Origin: Ligula intestinalis
Taxonomy: Eukaryota; Platyhelminthes; Cestoda; Diphyllobothriidea; Diphyllobothriidae
Direction of reading: 5' to 3'
Assembly: GCA_036362985.1 (NCBI GenBank)
Contig: JAYGXS010000005.1
Coordinates: 53,732,092 to 53,796,091, forward strand
Length of the DNA stretch: 64,000 nt
The notes beneath the pieces were generated by a model. The model saw only the letters and a list, made by a program, of their open reading frames with translations, had not been told where the DNA came from and did no database searches. Positions 11,179 through 21,918 of this stretch are shown here, one piece after another (position 1 is the first letter of the stretch; the number at the start of each line of letters is the position of its first letter). The position numbers and the translations under genes were made by a program.

Positions 11179-12079
11179 GTTTGATTTCGTTTCTTAAAAA
11201 CTTTCTCTTACCGAAGTATAATTCTTGGGGCGCGCATTTTCCAGTTCATACGTACGAATTTTCTTTCTTATATTTTGGCGTTGGTGCGTTCTTTACTGGT
11301 CATTTTCAAATCGTCTTGTCTGCGTCACAAATTTCCTTATCTATTTTGCTTACTTGTCAATCTTAGTTGTAAATGGTTAAAAATCTGGAAACAAAATTTA
11401 CGGCGAATCCGCACATCCGTTTTTCGTTTTACCAGTGGCTCTAACCACGGAACATAGAAGTGTGCCTTAGCGGCCAATTTGAAACCCAAAGATAGTGTCA
11501 GTTAATCAGTGCGTTTGAAGACTGGTTGCTTCTTCAGGAGGTTCATCAAAAGTAAAATTGAGCGACACCAGATCACCTCGGGTGGACTGTGCGCCTTGCT
11601 ATCACATCAAAGTATCCCACAGTCTTCTGTGGAGTACATGTTGCCGCGTTTGGTTTGCTTTACTACTGTTCTTTAACTCTGACATGTGAGCTAGGATGCC
11701 TCCAAAAACTTTTAATTTAAAAGTTTCCCTTTCTTTCCTTGGTTTACATCAAGGTATTCAATCGTGTCTACGACTTCACCTGGCAGGACGCTTCTCGAGA
11801 TCCGGAGGAACTAGTAAAAAGCAAACACAGGTGAGGTCAACCGTAGATCTTTCTGTGTCCCTGGTAGTTACAGTGACAATGCACTTTTACCATTAATGGC
11901 GTGTGTTTGTGTTCGGACTTAGCGAAACCGCCAATCGATAGGTATTTATGCAGAAGTAGCTTTCGTTGCTCGCTCCTTCTCCATGGCGTCCGGATGATAT
12001 TTTTTGCAGGTTGCCCTTTAACAGAGTGACAGCTTCCAAAGTTCAAGCAGCTATTAGCTCTTTTTCCACTACGATGGAA
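11179..12079. other. No recognised feature
   Basis: I find no conserved motif here. The frames at 11696-11896 and on the opposite strand have no recognisable similarity. Confidence 0.55.
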
Positions 12080-12180
12080 TATGTATTTCTGAGAAGAAGA
12101 CGACGATTCGATCGCTGAGACAATAATTTTATTCGCCTGACGTCTCGAGATCCGTCGTGGATTCGTCATCAGAGACATAA
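12080..12180 (-). mobile_element. Solo PLE terminal repeat with decayed hammerhead
   Basis: GACGATTCGATCGCTGAGAC and ATTCGCCTGACGTCTCGAGA match the PLE termini at 10.8 and 48.0 kb. On the minus strand CTGATGA (12172-12166) is intact, but GAAAC has become GAGAC (12146-12142), so cleavage activity is unlikely. Confidence 0.65.
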
Positions 12181-12569
12181 TTAGATAGCAGTAGCAGATA
12201 TGGGGTAGCATATGCATTTCTGTTACAACAAATGCCATTGAAGAGAAGACTGAGACATAGATTACCAGCTTCGAGACGACTTTCATGATTGGTTGAGCAA
12301 GCCTTACGGCACATCCCACCAGGGCAGGCCACAGGTTTTATTAAAATAATTCGCACGCATATTTAAAGCAAGCAAAACAGCAGGATTTATATGTACAGAT
12401 AAATTTCGGGAGAGCTTTTGAACTGCTTCCTGTCTTTGCACGGATTAGATAAAAAATGGAGAACACAGAAGTTTGAATTTTCACGGGATCAATAACAGCA
12501 AGGTCTTTAATGTTAGTAACAAATTGTAGGGACAGTAATTAATAAAAAAAGGTTGATTAAATGTGGGCA

Positions 12570-12960
12570 TGCGCTTAACAGGACAGTTGGAGTTTAGTCA
12601 CATTGTCAAACTGCTTACATAGGTGGGGTTTCTCCCACTGTGTAAAGTCTGCTGCCACGTGGCGCAAGATACGATTTGCTCGTGCTCGAACAAGAACTGG
12701 AAAAGATGTGTTGATGTCAACAGAGCGGCCAGTGTGTAGCCGTTTTATTGGAATATAAGGCCGTGGCACTTTGTTTTCTTTTGCAAAAAGCCAATCAGCG
12801 GCCCTGGTCGCCAATTGTCTTTGGGTACGGCCAATGTACTCGCATGCGCAAGTGCACGTGAATTCATAGACGCAGTTTGAAGTGGCGTGCAAAAGCAAGG
12901 CATTATTTGACCGGTTAACTGTAAGGCTTTTAATTGGAGTGAAGAACACAAGTTCGGCCG
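12570..12960 (-). pseudogene. Penelope-like element endonuclease fragment (GIY-YIG)
   Basis: A minus frame of 124 codons contains CVYEFTC, CACEYIGRTQRQLATR and later ILRHVAADFTQWEKPHLC. The GIY-YIG core (Y...CxC...YIG-RT) is clear. The family matches the plus-strand copy at 52.77-53.17 kb (CACKYIGQTQRQLTARAKEH). The RxxEH helix is interrupted relative to that copy (ATRAADW) and no reverse transcriptase is attached. Confidence 0.8.
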
Positions 12961-13689
12961 CGAGAACATCCCCCCTGTCTCATCTGGGCATGGCAACTAG
13001 CGTCCTACCCGCGCAGGCGCCCGCGTTCAGGAGGCGAGGGAAAACTCAGCTGCTTAATTACCCTCACCCTTTTCCTCCCCCTCTCCCCTTCCCTAACCTG
13101 ACGATTATATAATCGCTGTAATTAATTGACCAATTTTATTCCCCATGTCATGTACTGGCCAGACGATGAATAACCGAAAACGATCGTTTGCCAACACGAC
13201 TTTTCAATCGTAGAAACTGGGAATTTTCTCTGAAATAGTAAGTTCTCTCTATGGTGCAACGTAGCCGTCGCTTACATGTATTTGAGATATTGTCATCCTA
13301 AAGGGTAAGGATACAGAAGCAAGCTTTTTCAGAGCCAACTGTTCCCTAGATTTCGGCCATAAAGTAGGGCTGCATTTTGAATGAAACGTTGCTGATTCTG
13401 TGGGAATTCAAATTGCTGTGTTCTCCATTTGTTATCTTATGCATGCAAAGAGGGGAAACAGTTGACAAACTGCCGAAATTGATTTGTACGAATAAATCTC
13501 GCTGTTTGCGTTTGCTTTAAATTTGTACCTGGAAACCACTGATTTAAAATTTGCATATAGTTTGACCTGCCCTGTCTTCTTTCTGCATACTGTTATCAGG
13601 AATATTCAAAGTCACTTGGTAATGGTGTCAATCGATGCGAAGTAATTGGCGGACGAATGATTGATATGCCTTTCGTTTAGAATTTCTAG
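12961..13689. other. No recognised feature
   Basis: No conserved coding motif or repeat recognised; a CT-rich patch lies near 13050-13090. Confidence 0.5.
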
Positions 13690-13928
13690 TGTAGTCAGGC
13701 AGGCAAGTAGCCCTTTTTGGATCCTGAACCCCGCTGGGTGGGCCTCAATCCCGGCGGCGGCGAAGAGGAGGAGGAGTCGGATCAGCATAGTCAGGAGGGT
13801 CTACTCCCTCATCAGAAACACAGATGCAGAGGAGGGAAGATAGATCCACCGTAGGGAGCTTGGTGTAGTAGACCTTGGCTGCCGTGAGGGCGGGTGGGAA
13901 CGCGACGGAGACGCGTCTGTTGTGGTTC
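13690..13928. repeat. 239-bp direct repeat, copy 1
   Basis: This GC-rich block (GGGTGGGCCTCAATCCCGGC, GGCGGCG, GACGCGTCTG) is repeated at 14464-14702 in the same orientation, with identity of roughly 80-90 percent by eye. Function unknown; its frames are not conserved between copies. Confidence 0.8.
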
Positions 13929-14229
13929 GCTGTGAGCTGGCCAAATACGGCACCTGGAACGATGCCTTGCTTTGGTAACTTTTGCCGGCGTATGCCTTAA
14001 GCGAAAAAAACCGTGTTCAGATCAGACGAAATGCGGGTTTCAGTAGAGCCCGCGGCCTACCGGAGAAGGAAGCCCTCACGGCCCTGGGAGGGGACTGACT
14101 CCTAAAAACATTTTTTTTGGGGGGAGGGGGGCGTGTCCTTGAGTGTTCGACCATCGATTTTGATGAAGGCTTGAAACCTCACCCAGTCAACGCACGGAAT
14201 ACCGCCCACCTATGCTTTCACGCCACCCT

Positions 14230-14275
14230 CGTGCCAAAGGGTGTAGGGGTCTAGTCCCTTAGACCCTTTGGCACG
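14230..14275. repeat. 13-bp perfect hairpin
   Basis: CGTGCCAAAGGGT (14230-14242) is exactly inverted as ACCCTTTGGCACG (14263-14275), with a 20-base loop. It lies between the two copies of the 239-bp repeat. Confidence 0.75.
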
Positions 14276-14463
14276 ACCTATGACCTGTGGATCCTTGCCA
14301 CCTAGAACATTGCCATCAAGGTCGTGCATGTCGTGGCCACACCTAGCGTCCTTAGCTAGAGACCAGCTCTCACTTGTGGCGCCTCGGCGTTATGCCCCCT
14401 CCCGGCACACAATTTTACCTCTTAATTTCGCGGTTGGATCTCTTAGTTTAGATTTGCTTAGCT

Positions 14464-14702
14464 GTGGTAGGCAGGCAAGTAGGCCTTGTTGGATCCGGAA
14501 CCCCGCCGGGTGGGCCTCAATCCCGGCGGCGGCGAGGAGGAGGAGTCGGAGGAGCATAGTCAGGAGGGGCTGCTCTGTCATTAAAAAAACAGATGGAGAG
14601 GAGAAGAAATGGATCCACCATAGGGAGGTTTGGTGTAGCAGACCTTGGCCGCCCTGAGGGTGAGTGGGAACGCGGTCGAAGACGCGTCTGCTGTGGTTCC
14701 CT
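14464..14702. repeat. 239-bp direct repeat, copy 2
   Basis: Second copy of the GC-rich block at 13690-13928, 774 bp downstream. Short indels in the purine-rich segment (cggcgaggaggaggag) change the frame, which argues against a conserved protein. Confidence 0.8.
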
Positions 14703-15529
14703 TCTAGTGTAGTCTGCACAGATGGTGTCGCCTCGTGAGTGGATGTAGTTGGCATTTTTAATCTAAATTAGACAAAGGTGATGAAATACGCAGAATTTAG
14801 TGATGTCATAAAATTTCGTGACCTGGTATTACGTTGCTTAGGTTATTGTTCATAAAACAACAAATCGTCCATTTGAAAATCAATGTAAAGCGAAAAAAAG
14901 TAAAAGATAAATAAAACACACGGAATTTTGGTCTGCTATGCGGGTTCGAATGATGAGAGAGAACAGTTATCTAGGCAACCCAGTAGAAATTACTGTGCAG
15001 TTTTAATTACAATTGACTGGTGTTATTTTAATCTTAATTGACTTGTTTAAACAACTTTCCCCCCGTTTCCCCGTCACCATATACACCCGCAGAGAAAGGA
15101 AGCAACTCACGTTTCCTTTATCTACTACGCTTCATTCGTCTAGATTGAGCTTTGATTAGGCCGGTTATCTTATCTCCCTAATAAGCAATAACTTTAAATA
15201 GTTGAATAAGATGTCATTAACGTCATTAACTTATCCGTATTGCCCTGTTCAACGTTGTTTCGGGAAACAGTGTTTCAATTTCTGACTTATTTGATTAAGG
15301 CTGTAGAATAAAACAGAGATACTGTGAATCTGTTCTACAATCAGGATATTTCAGCGAAAATCTGACCCATTTGGTTTCTGTCACCCTAAAGAACCAACCT
15401 GCTGGCATTCATGCAATTGCAAGCATGTTACCTTATACTCAAACTTTCAAGAGTCAGAATTTCGGGATTAGAATCATAGATCATATTGTGCTCACCGGAA
15501 TGTTTTTTGTTCGTTGATGTTTTAGAGAG
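14703..15529. other. No recognised feature
   Basis: AT-rich, without coding motifs or large inverted repeats that I can see. Confidence 0.55.
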
Positions 15530-16150
15530 CTGGATCGACTGTCCTTTGTCGAAGCACGAATTAACTACATCGATCACCAATTCAAATTTGTGGGTTTACG
15601 TATTGGCCATCGGTGGATTGATTTTTCTACCTTCACTGCTTGGCCGTCCGTGTGGATTTTAGCATAACTTGACGGCAGTTAGTGTTGCGTTTCGTCCCCA
15701 CGGTAGAGGATGCTGGTAATCTCGCTCCCTCTTCCGGTGGTTTCGTCACGGGGTCGTCTTTGTTTGCAAATCCTAAGTTTGGTTTGATTTGTTCCTCTTC
15801 TTTACTCACGTAATGGCGTAGGACTTTGCAGGCCGCTGGTAGGGCCAAATGCCTGTTGACGAAGTTGGCGTCTGAGTACCATTCCTCAAGCGTCAGCCTT
15901 TCTGCTTTTGAAGCTCTCCGGCCAACGATGGTCGGTCCTTGAACATCGAAGTTGTATCCCGTCTCTCCGATGTGTGTTGTAGGCTGCGAGTGCGGGTCAA
16001 GTTTCCCGGCCGCCGCTTTGTGTTCGTGTAGACATGTCTGCCAGTCAGCTCGTCAGTGCTAAATGGTCTCTCTTCGACACATATGAGCAGTTGCCATTGA
16101 CCATTATTCGTATACTTTGACGATGGATACCTGTCAGTTAGGGGCATCCA
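15530..16150 (-). pseudogene. Penelope-like element endonuclease fragment with C-terminal tail
   Basis: Minus frames contain VLRHYVSKEEE and TKPPEEGARLPAS, the same tail as at 3.15-3.4 kb. Upstream, in another frame, lie EHKAAAGKLDPHSQ and HIGETGYNF, the end of a GIY-YIG endonuclease. A frameshift separates the two parts. GACTGTCCTTTGTCGAAGC at about 15537 parallels the end of the 3.4-kb copy. Confidence 0.7.
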
Positions 16151-19100
16151 AACGCGGGAGGTCGTTAGAACTGCGACCTTTGAATGCGATGTTTTTCGGG
16201 AGTAATCAATGTTGACTTTATTTAATCAAACTAAAATAAAATTAACTGAAAGTAGAAGGTATTGAGGAAGTTTGTGTAGAGACTCTCAAATGCAGAAATG
16301 TCAGGCCGACAGGATAGGTCTACCCTGAGGATGGATTGGAATGGATACACGCCGAGATCTCGCAGTTCAAAGGCACACATACGACTCACGCATATTTGAA
16401 AGTTAGAATCCTGGACAGGTCAGGTCAAGTTTGATTAGGGAAATAAAGTTCAACACCTTTGAACTCCCTCTTGGTACAGAGCAGCTATGATGCAGAACAT
16501 GTGGCATTTCCAGTAATGGAACTGCATTAGAAGATCAGACAGTAAAAAAAACTCCTAAGACATGGTTCAGAATTCTAGGGGTTTGAATGCCATTTGCGGG
16601 ATTTTAAAGAGAAAAACTGTCGCCCGTGGGTGAAAGAGTTTATGCAAATCGGATGGCCTGCAACTGTAAGTGTTTGAAGCGTGTCAGGAGGAGCCCATCG
16701 CGGTTTTTTGATCTCCTAAGGGTCACACAAGGAGAAGATCGAGGAGGTTACGAGAACATTACCGAGCGTCGGAGATGCGCCCATCATACGCCCTTGTTAG
16801 TTACCGGGTCTGACGACCAGATGACGAAACACGGGGTCCACCACGGTCTTCCGCAGTTATTCTAAAAAAACATATTACTGACCAGTATGTAATTACAACA
16901 AAGCAACTAACCGGCCTTGTTAAAGTTTGTGAGATACATCCAGGAAGTGGGACTCATCTATTTGTTTGTCGTATGCATTTGCATACTTCAGTTCATTTGA
17001 TTTTTCCTTAAGTTCATGATCAAATGGACATATTACTTTAAAGAAAGCGATCCAGCAGTGATCTGGGTAGTTTATTTACAAAATCTGGTCTGTCTATACC
17101 TTTGGCCTTTAGCTGGAAGTTAAACAGCACGTCAAAACCCATCCTTGTGTACAACGGGACCGGTGTTAATAAGAAAAAATGGAAATAAATAATAGAGCAT
17201 ATAAAGATAGCGCAATAACAATAATAACTAAAATAATCTAATGTTTGGCACCAAACCAGCGCATCTTAATTAAAAAGCGAAACACAACAAATAGGAAACA
17301 AGAAAAAAAGTACAGGTAAATAAGGTATATTTATCTTTTTATTTATGGCGCGCCCTTTGTTGCAAAGAGGAGCATAGTAAAATGATTTTAGAACCGAAAT
17401 TTAACTTCTACCGGCCTCCTTTATCTTCACAACCCTTTATAGCGATTTGAGTTAGAATGTTAGGGTGTGCCAGAAAGTTATGCTTACCCAGCTTACGCAC
17501 CCTGCTTAGTTCAGCCCTCATGGTCTTTCTGATTTTCGAAAAATTCACCAACACTTCTCTGAATGATGTAAAGACGTTCTTCTGAACTTTACAGGATCGA
17601 AGACGCGCGCTTCTCGATTAACTTGGGCATCACTAAACACGTCGCCGAAACTGGTGAAGTATGTTGAATATTTTTTTGCCATTTTTATCGTCCGAAATGT
17701 TTTGTTATTTGTCGCGTTTGACTGTTTACCTGCTCGCAATTTGAAAATTCCATGGAAAAGCTTGAATGTTTGTTACGTGGGTGCTTTCCTTGAAGCGTGA
17801 AACCTTTGTATAAATTGGTGGGTTACATCGAAGTCAACGAATTGCATGCAGTTATCTTTGCGATGATTATCTATAACTTTTCCTTCCATAAAATCTTTCT
17901 TTCGAGGTCCAGTAGAACATTTGGCATCATTTTGAGAATTTAAGGGAAGATTTTTAATCATTGCTCTTCTTGTTTATGCAGGAAACAAATAACTTTTAGC
18001 ATGTTTGCCTAACAACTGATTTTTAGCTTCCTATAAAGTATGCATACTTTTTCAAAGTTTATGAACAATTTAAGTCTGCAATCTTGACTAGACGCTGTTG
18101 AGAACATGCAACGAAAGTAAAAGAAAATAGTAATTGAGAATTGTCCCGTTTTCTGTCCTCTATACGATCTTTGAAATGCTGCCGAAAGTGACCGTAGACT
18201 ATAGCGAAAATCTGTTGAGAAGCTGCTCGCATTTTTCACTGTGCGTTATATACACTTTTAAAGGTGGTTTCTAACATTACGCCAGATTAAAAGATCGAGG
18301 AACTCTCACAAGAAAGCTAATAATACGCTTGACCTCCTGTCTATTTCTTCGTTAAGCATAACTTAACTATTCACCACTACAAGTCCGTTCATTAGGAGGA
18401 CTAAAACATATGGCAACGGTAATTTATTTGAGCTCCCTTAGCCAATACTAACCCCAGCATCGTTTAAAATGGGGATGAAAATTTTACAGGTGGGGCCTGG
18501 CTGCTAAAAAGCAGCGACATTTGTGCAATTAAACGTATGTTAATACTAGCCTTATTTATTCTGTAAATTATTAAGCGCATGACTTGGTGGTGGGTGGCTG
18601 GAACATGACCTTTTAGGGTAAGAACCGATATTTCTATGAACATTTCGGCTGAAGACAATCAGCATATGTGGACTAACTTCGCAAATGCCCATTCTAAAAA
18701 CGAGTAGTACTACGAGTTGTATGACTTCTATATGATTAATATGTGATACCGTACAGGGAATGTTGGAGGCCCCACTAAGGAGCTCGACCCCTCGCAGCTG
18801 TGTCAAACAGCGCCAGAATACCGGCGAAACTCCTGTCTGAAATTGTGCGCGACGTTTACAAAACGAGCAGAACTAAACTGTCAATTATTCAGGGACACTT
18901 AAATAATAATTAAAAAACATCAAAAAACAACCTTTTTTGCCCTGTGATAGTTAAAAAACAGAGCATTATTTTTCATAACCATGAAATAATAAACTATGCG
19001 AGGTCTTCCGTATAACACAAGACTAAAGGCTATGCGTATATATGCTCACTAATGTTGCCTAGAAAAGAATGAACAAGAAAGCAACATTCAACAGATAAAA

Positions 19101-19232
19101 TAATTTGAATAAGAAATACCACAGCGACACACGTTTTTTGCACGTCGTTATATGAATTTAGTAGTTAACATACGAAGGTTTATTGTCCATAGCTATTAAA
19201 ATAATATGAGTTAGCCGAATAGTGAAAAATTT
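16151..19232. other. 3.1 kb with no recognised gene
   Basis: No conserved coding motif is visible. A segment around 18756-18835 (GGGAATGTTGGAGGCCCCAC, CAGCTGTGTCA) resembles 52322-52395, suggesting an old dispersed repeat of unknown kind. The rest shows nothing. Confidence 0.5.
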
Positions 19233-19320
19233 CGAGGCCTTCGGCGGGTTTTAAACCCGCATAGTAGAAAAGGCCCTTACTGGACGCCAACGCTATACCG
19301 ATTTGAGCTAAGAACGCTCC
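19233..19320 (-). mobile_element. tRNA-related SINE-like head (second family)
   Basis: The minus strand carries box A (TTAGCTCAAATCGG), box B (GGGTTTAAAACCC) and GCCGAAGGCCTCGA, matching the copy at 7115-7240. No acceptor-stem pairing was found, so it is a repeat and not a tRNA gene. Confidence 0.65.
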
Positions 19321-19491
19321 AGCTAGCGCCATCAATATAATCACACTCAGGTCGATTTTACCCATCCCAACTTTACCGCTCATATGGGATCCACAAATAT
19401 GGAACAGCAAGATGACTTCCCAAGCCGGATTTCTTAAACAATCATCTAGAATCCACCAGAATGGCTACTAGGCTGACTTAATTATTTAGTT

Positions 19492-19684
19492 GGTTTGGCA
19501 GATTTGCTTAATTTGAGTCAACTTAATTGTGAAAAGCTGGAGGCGTTGGTCGGGATTTGAAGTCGCATAGTCGAGAAGGCCTTTACCGTTAGCCGAAGTT
19601 CTAACCAATTGAGCTACAAACCTCAAACCTTGCGCCATGAATTTCACAATTGCGTCAACTCAAATTGAGCAAATTTGCCAAACC
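19492..19684 (-). mobile_element. Mirrored tRNA-like element, 44-bp inverted arms
   Basis: The arms at 19492-19535 and 19642-19684 are reverse complements (GGTTTGGCAGATTTGCTTAA / caaatttgccaaacc). Between them the minus strand reads a tRNA-like unit with box A (TAGCTCAATTGG) and a box B-like GACTTCAAATCCC, so the tail of this SINE-like family occurs on both sides of its head in inverted orientation. The flank 19441-19491 recurs inverted at 6943-6990. Confidence 0.75.
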
Positions 19685-19689
19685 TCCCA

Positions 19690-20429
19690 ATGCAAAATAT
19701 TAACCCGAACCAGGCCAAACTATGTATTTTAAAATCAAGGGACCTAAATAACCTACCCTTACCAAAATATTTTATGATAAAAATGCAAGCATTAATATCC
19801 AAATGGTAATAGTAAGTGTGCTTGCCTGAATATATGGGTATTATTTCTAGCGTGAGTTTTGGTAAGAATAAAAATGGTAGAAGCGTTCAGGTGTACCTGC
19901 TGTCTGCTTTCTGTTTGAAATTGCCTGATTTAAACAAATGTGGAGGGTCCACTTATTTACTAATGGATTCACCGCCACCCGGTTTTCTTTCATATGCCAC
20001 AGGCCGAAGGCTTCACCAGCTTTTCGGACATTAAAGGTAATCTTCTAATGCATTTTTCCCTTCCTTTAGGGTCGGCATTCATTTTTTTACCTGCTCATCA
20101 ACTTTGGATTAGCGTCATTACAAGTTAGGGGTGAACATTTGCTGAAGTTACGCCATGCTTTATTAATTAACTGTGACATTACTTTCTGCGTTCAAAGTAC
20201 ACGGACAAAGCCGAAAAGTTGAACAGATTTTCTAAAAAGTAGCAATATCCAGATTAAAGTTTTTTTAAGCAGACATTTGAATGCAAATGAGAAAATAATG
20301 CAATGGGGTGAAAGCGTAAACCTGCCTTTTAAACATACGCACGCAGTGTGTCTCACGCGAGTGTTGCGTGGAGGACAACTTTTAACGAACTGCAACGAAT
20401 GTTCGCGTCCGAGGTGTGTGTATAAGTAC
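19690..20429. other. No recognised feature
   Basis: I see no conserved motif; the frame at 19816-20034 has no recognisable similarity. Confidence 0.5.
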
Positions 20430-20930
20430 AGAGAAAGCCGGCACTTTGATAATCGGAATCATAGTTTTATTAGTCTGAGCTTTCGATCTGTTACTGGAGT
20501 CCATCATCAGAGATAAAAGCGTCATCGAACAACAAGCAACAGTTATAGGGGCAAGACCAATCAAACACCAGTAACGTCAGTCTGGACACGCGTGCGCAGG
20601 AAGATGTATGCCGGCGCCAGATCGATAAATCGATTGACTAAGTTCTCATCCGAGGCGGCCCAGGCTTCAATCAATTCTCGACCTGTCTTGTTGCCGGTGT
20701 GGGTGATTATCCTCGCGGCTATGAAATTAAACTCGCGACCCGTCTCGTAGGTGTGGGCAGCCCGTTGCGATAATGCTTCACCCTGCCCTACATCCAGCTT
20801 TTGTTCGTGTATGCGTGAACCAAGCGGGCCTGTATAATTTCGAGGACGCTTTCGTCTTTGACGATGGTCTCCAGTAATAGATCGAAAGCTCAGACGGATA
20901 AAACTATGATTCCGGGGATCAAAGTGCCTT
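20430..20930 (-). mobile_element. Short PLE derivative with mirrored hammerhead-like ends
   Basis: The left end carries a minus-strand hammerhead-like core (20470-20515). The right end carries its inverted mate (about 20855-20895, CTGA decayed to TTGA). Between them the minus strand encodes FNFIAARIITH, KTGRELIEAWAA and NRFIDLAPAY, the C-terminal part of a PLE endonuclease, as in the 35.2-kb copy. No reverse transcriptase is present. Confidence 0.75.
20470..20515 (-). ncRNA. Hammerhead-ribozyme-like motif
   Basis: The minus strand reads CTGATGA (20510-20504), a hairpin segment, then CGAAAGC (20485-20479) and a CTC cleavage-like triplet. It matches the motifs at 35119-35161 and 36131-36172. 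Activity is inferred. Confidence 0.55.
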
Positions 20931-21639
20931 CTTCGTCGTCGCTACGTACAATCACTTTTGTTTATTTTTCTTGTGAAACGGGCTGACTGTCAACTGTAAC
21001 CTCTCAGTTTCCATCTCCCGCATTCCGCCAACTAACATGAACAGCGGATGATGTGGATATTTTATGATTTCAGGGTCTTCTCTGTATGGTCATACGAACA
21101 GGCTTAAAAGTGGTCTCTGTTTAACCGTCCTCTCCGTAGTCTTTGCAGCTCACATCGCCGTCTATGCTCCACCCTGAGATAGTTAATTTACCATGAGCAT
21201 CGGGTGTCTGGCTCTCGAGGATTTCGCAGTCTACTATCCACGCATTTGAGCTTTTCCCTGTAGTCAGCAAAACAAATGAAATGATTTGCGTCAAGAGGTG
21301 TTTGACTCTTTTGATATTTATATAATTCAGTCATCTGACCTTGAAAATGTTGTCAAGGGAAAATGGTTACTATTTACAGACGGCAAACTCGTCGGTGTAT
21401 TTATAAACGCTGGCTTTTGTTGGAACGTACAGGGGTGATAGAGCGAGAGATAGTAGCTCTGTCTAAAATTTTCATGCCTTTGTCGGACCGTCTTTCCAAT
21501 TAAGGAAGGAAAATGAGAGAATAAGGAACATTTTATCGAAAAGTATAAAGTGTGGTGAAGGTAGCCGGATTAAAACGATCTGCTTAGGTTATGTACGAAA
21601 ATTTTCTCCAGGTCGTTAGCTTAGCCATGAAAAGAATAT
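20931..21639. other. No recognised feature
   Basis: Nothing coding or repetitive recognised. Confidence 0.5.
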
Positions 21640-21918
21640 ATATATAGGCAGAAGGACATTACCAGCAAAGACAGGGAACACCAGGAAGGCCTTTTCTGCC
21701 TTGTTAGGCGTCATCCGCTAGTGATACCCAACCCCAGTGTGGCTGCTGAAATTGCTGCCACACCGATATTTGAACTCGCGATCTCTACCGTCAAGGCGAA
21801 TGTTCTAACAGTTGTGCTACGAGCTCATGGTCTAGCTGGTATTAGATGGGGTTGGATAACACTAGCCGATGATGCCCTGTCTTTGCTGGTAGTGTCTTTC
21901 TGCCTATATATCCTAGCC
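21640..21918 (-). mobile_element. Mirrored tRNA-like element with terminal inverted repeats
   Basis: The ends TATATAGGCAGAAGGACATT and its inverse AGTGTCTTTCTGCCTATATA, both followed inward by CCAGCAAAGACAGGG in matching orientation, form terminal repeats of about 36 bp. Inside, CATCCGCTAGTGATACCCAA is mirrored by TTGGATAACACTAGCCGATG. The centre holds a degenerate minus tRNA-like sequence (box B-like GAGTTCAAAT). Flanking atatata runs may be target duplication. Confidence 0.8.
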
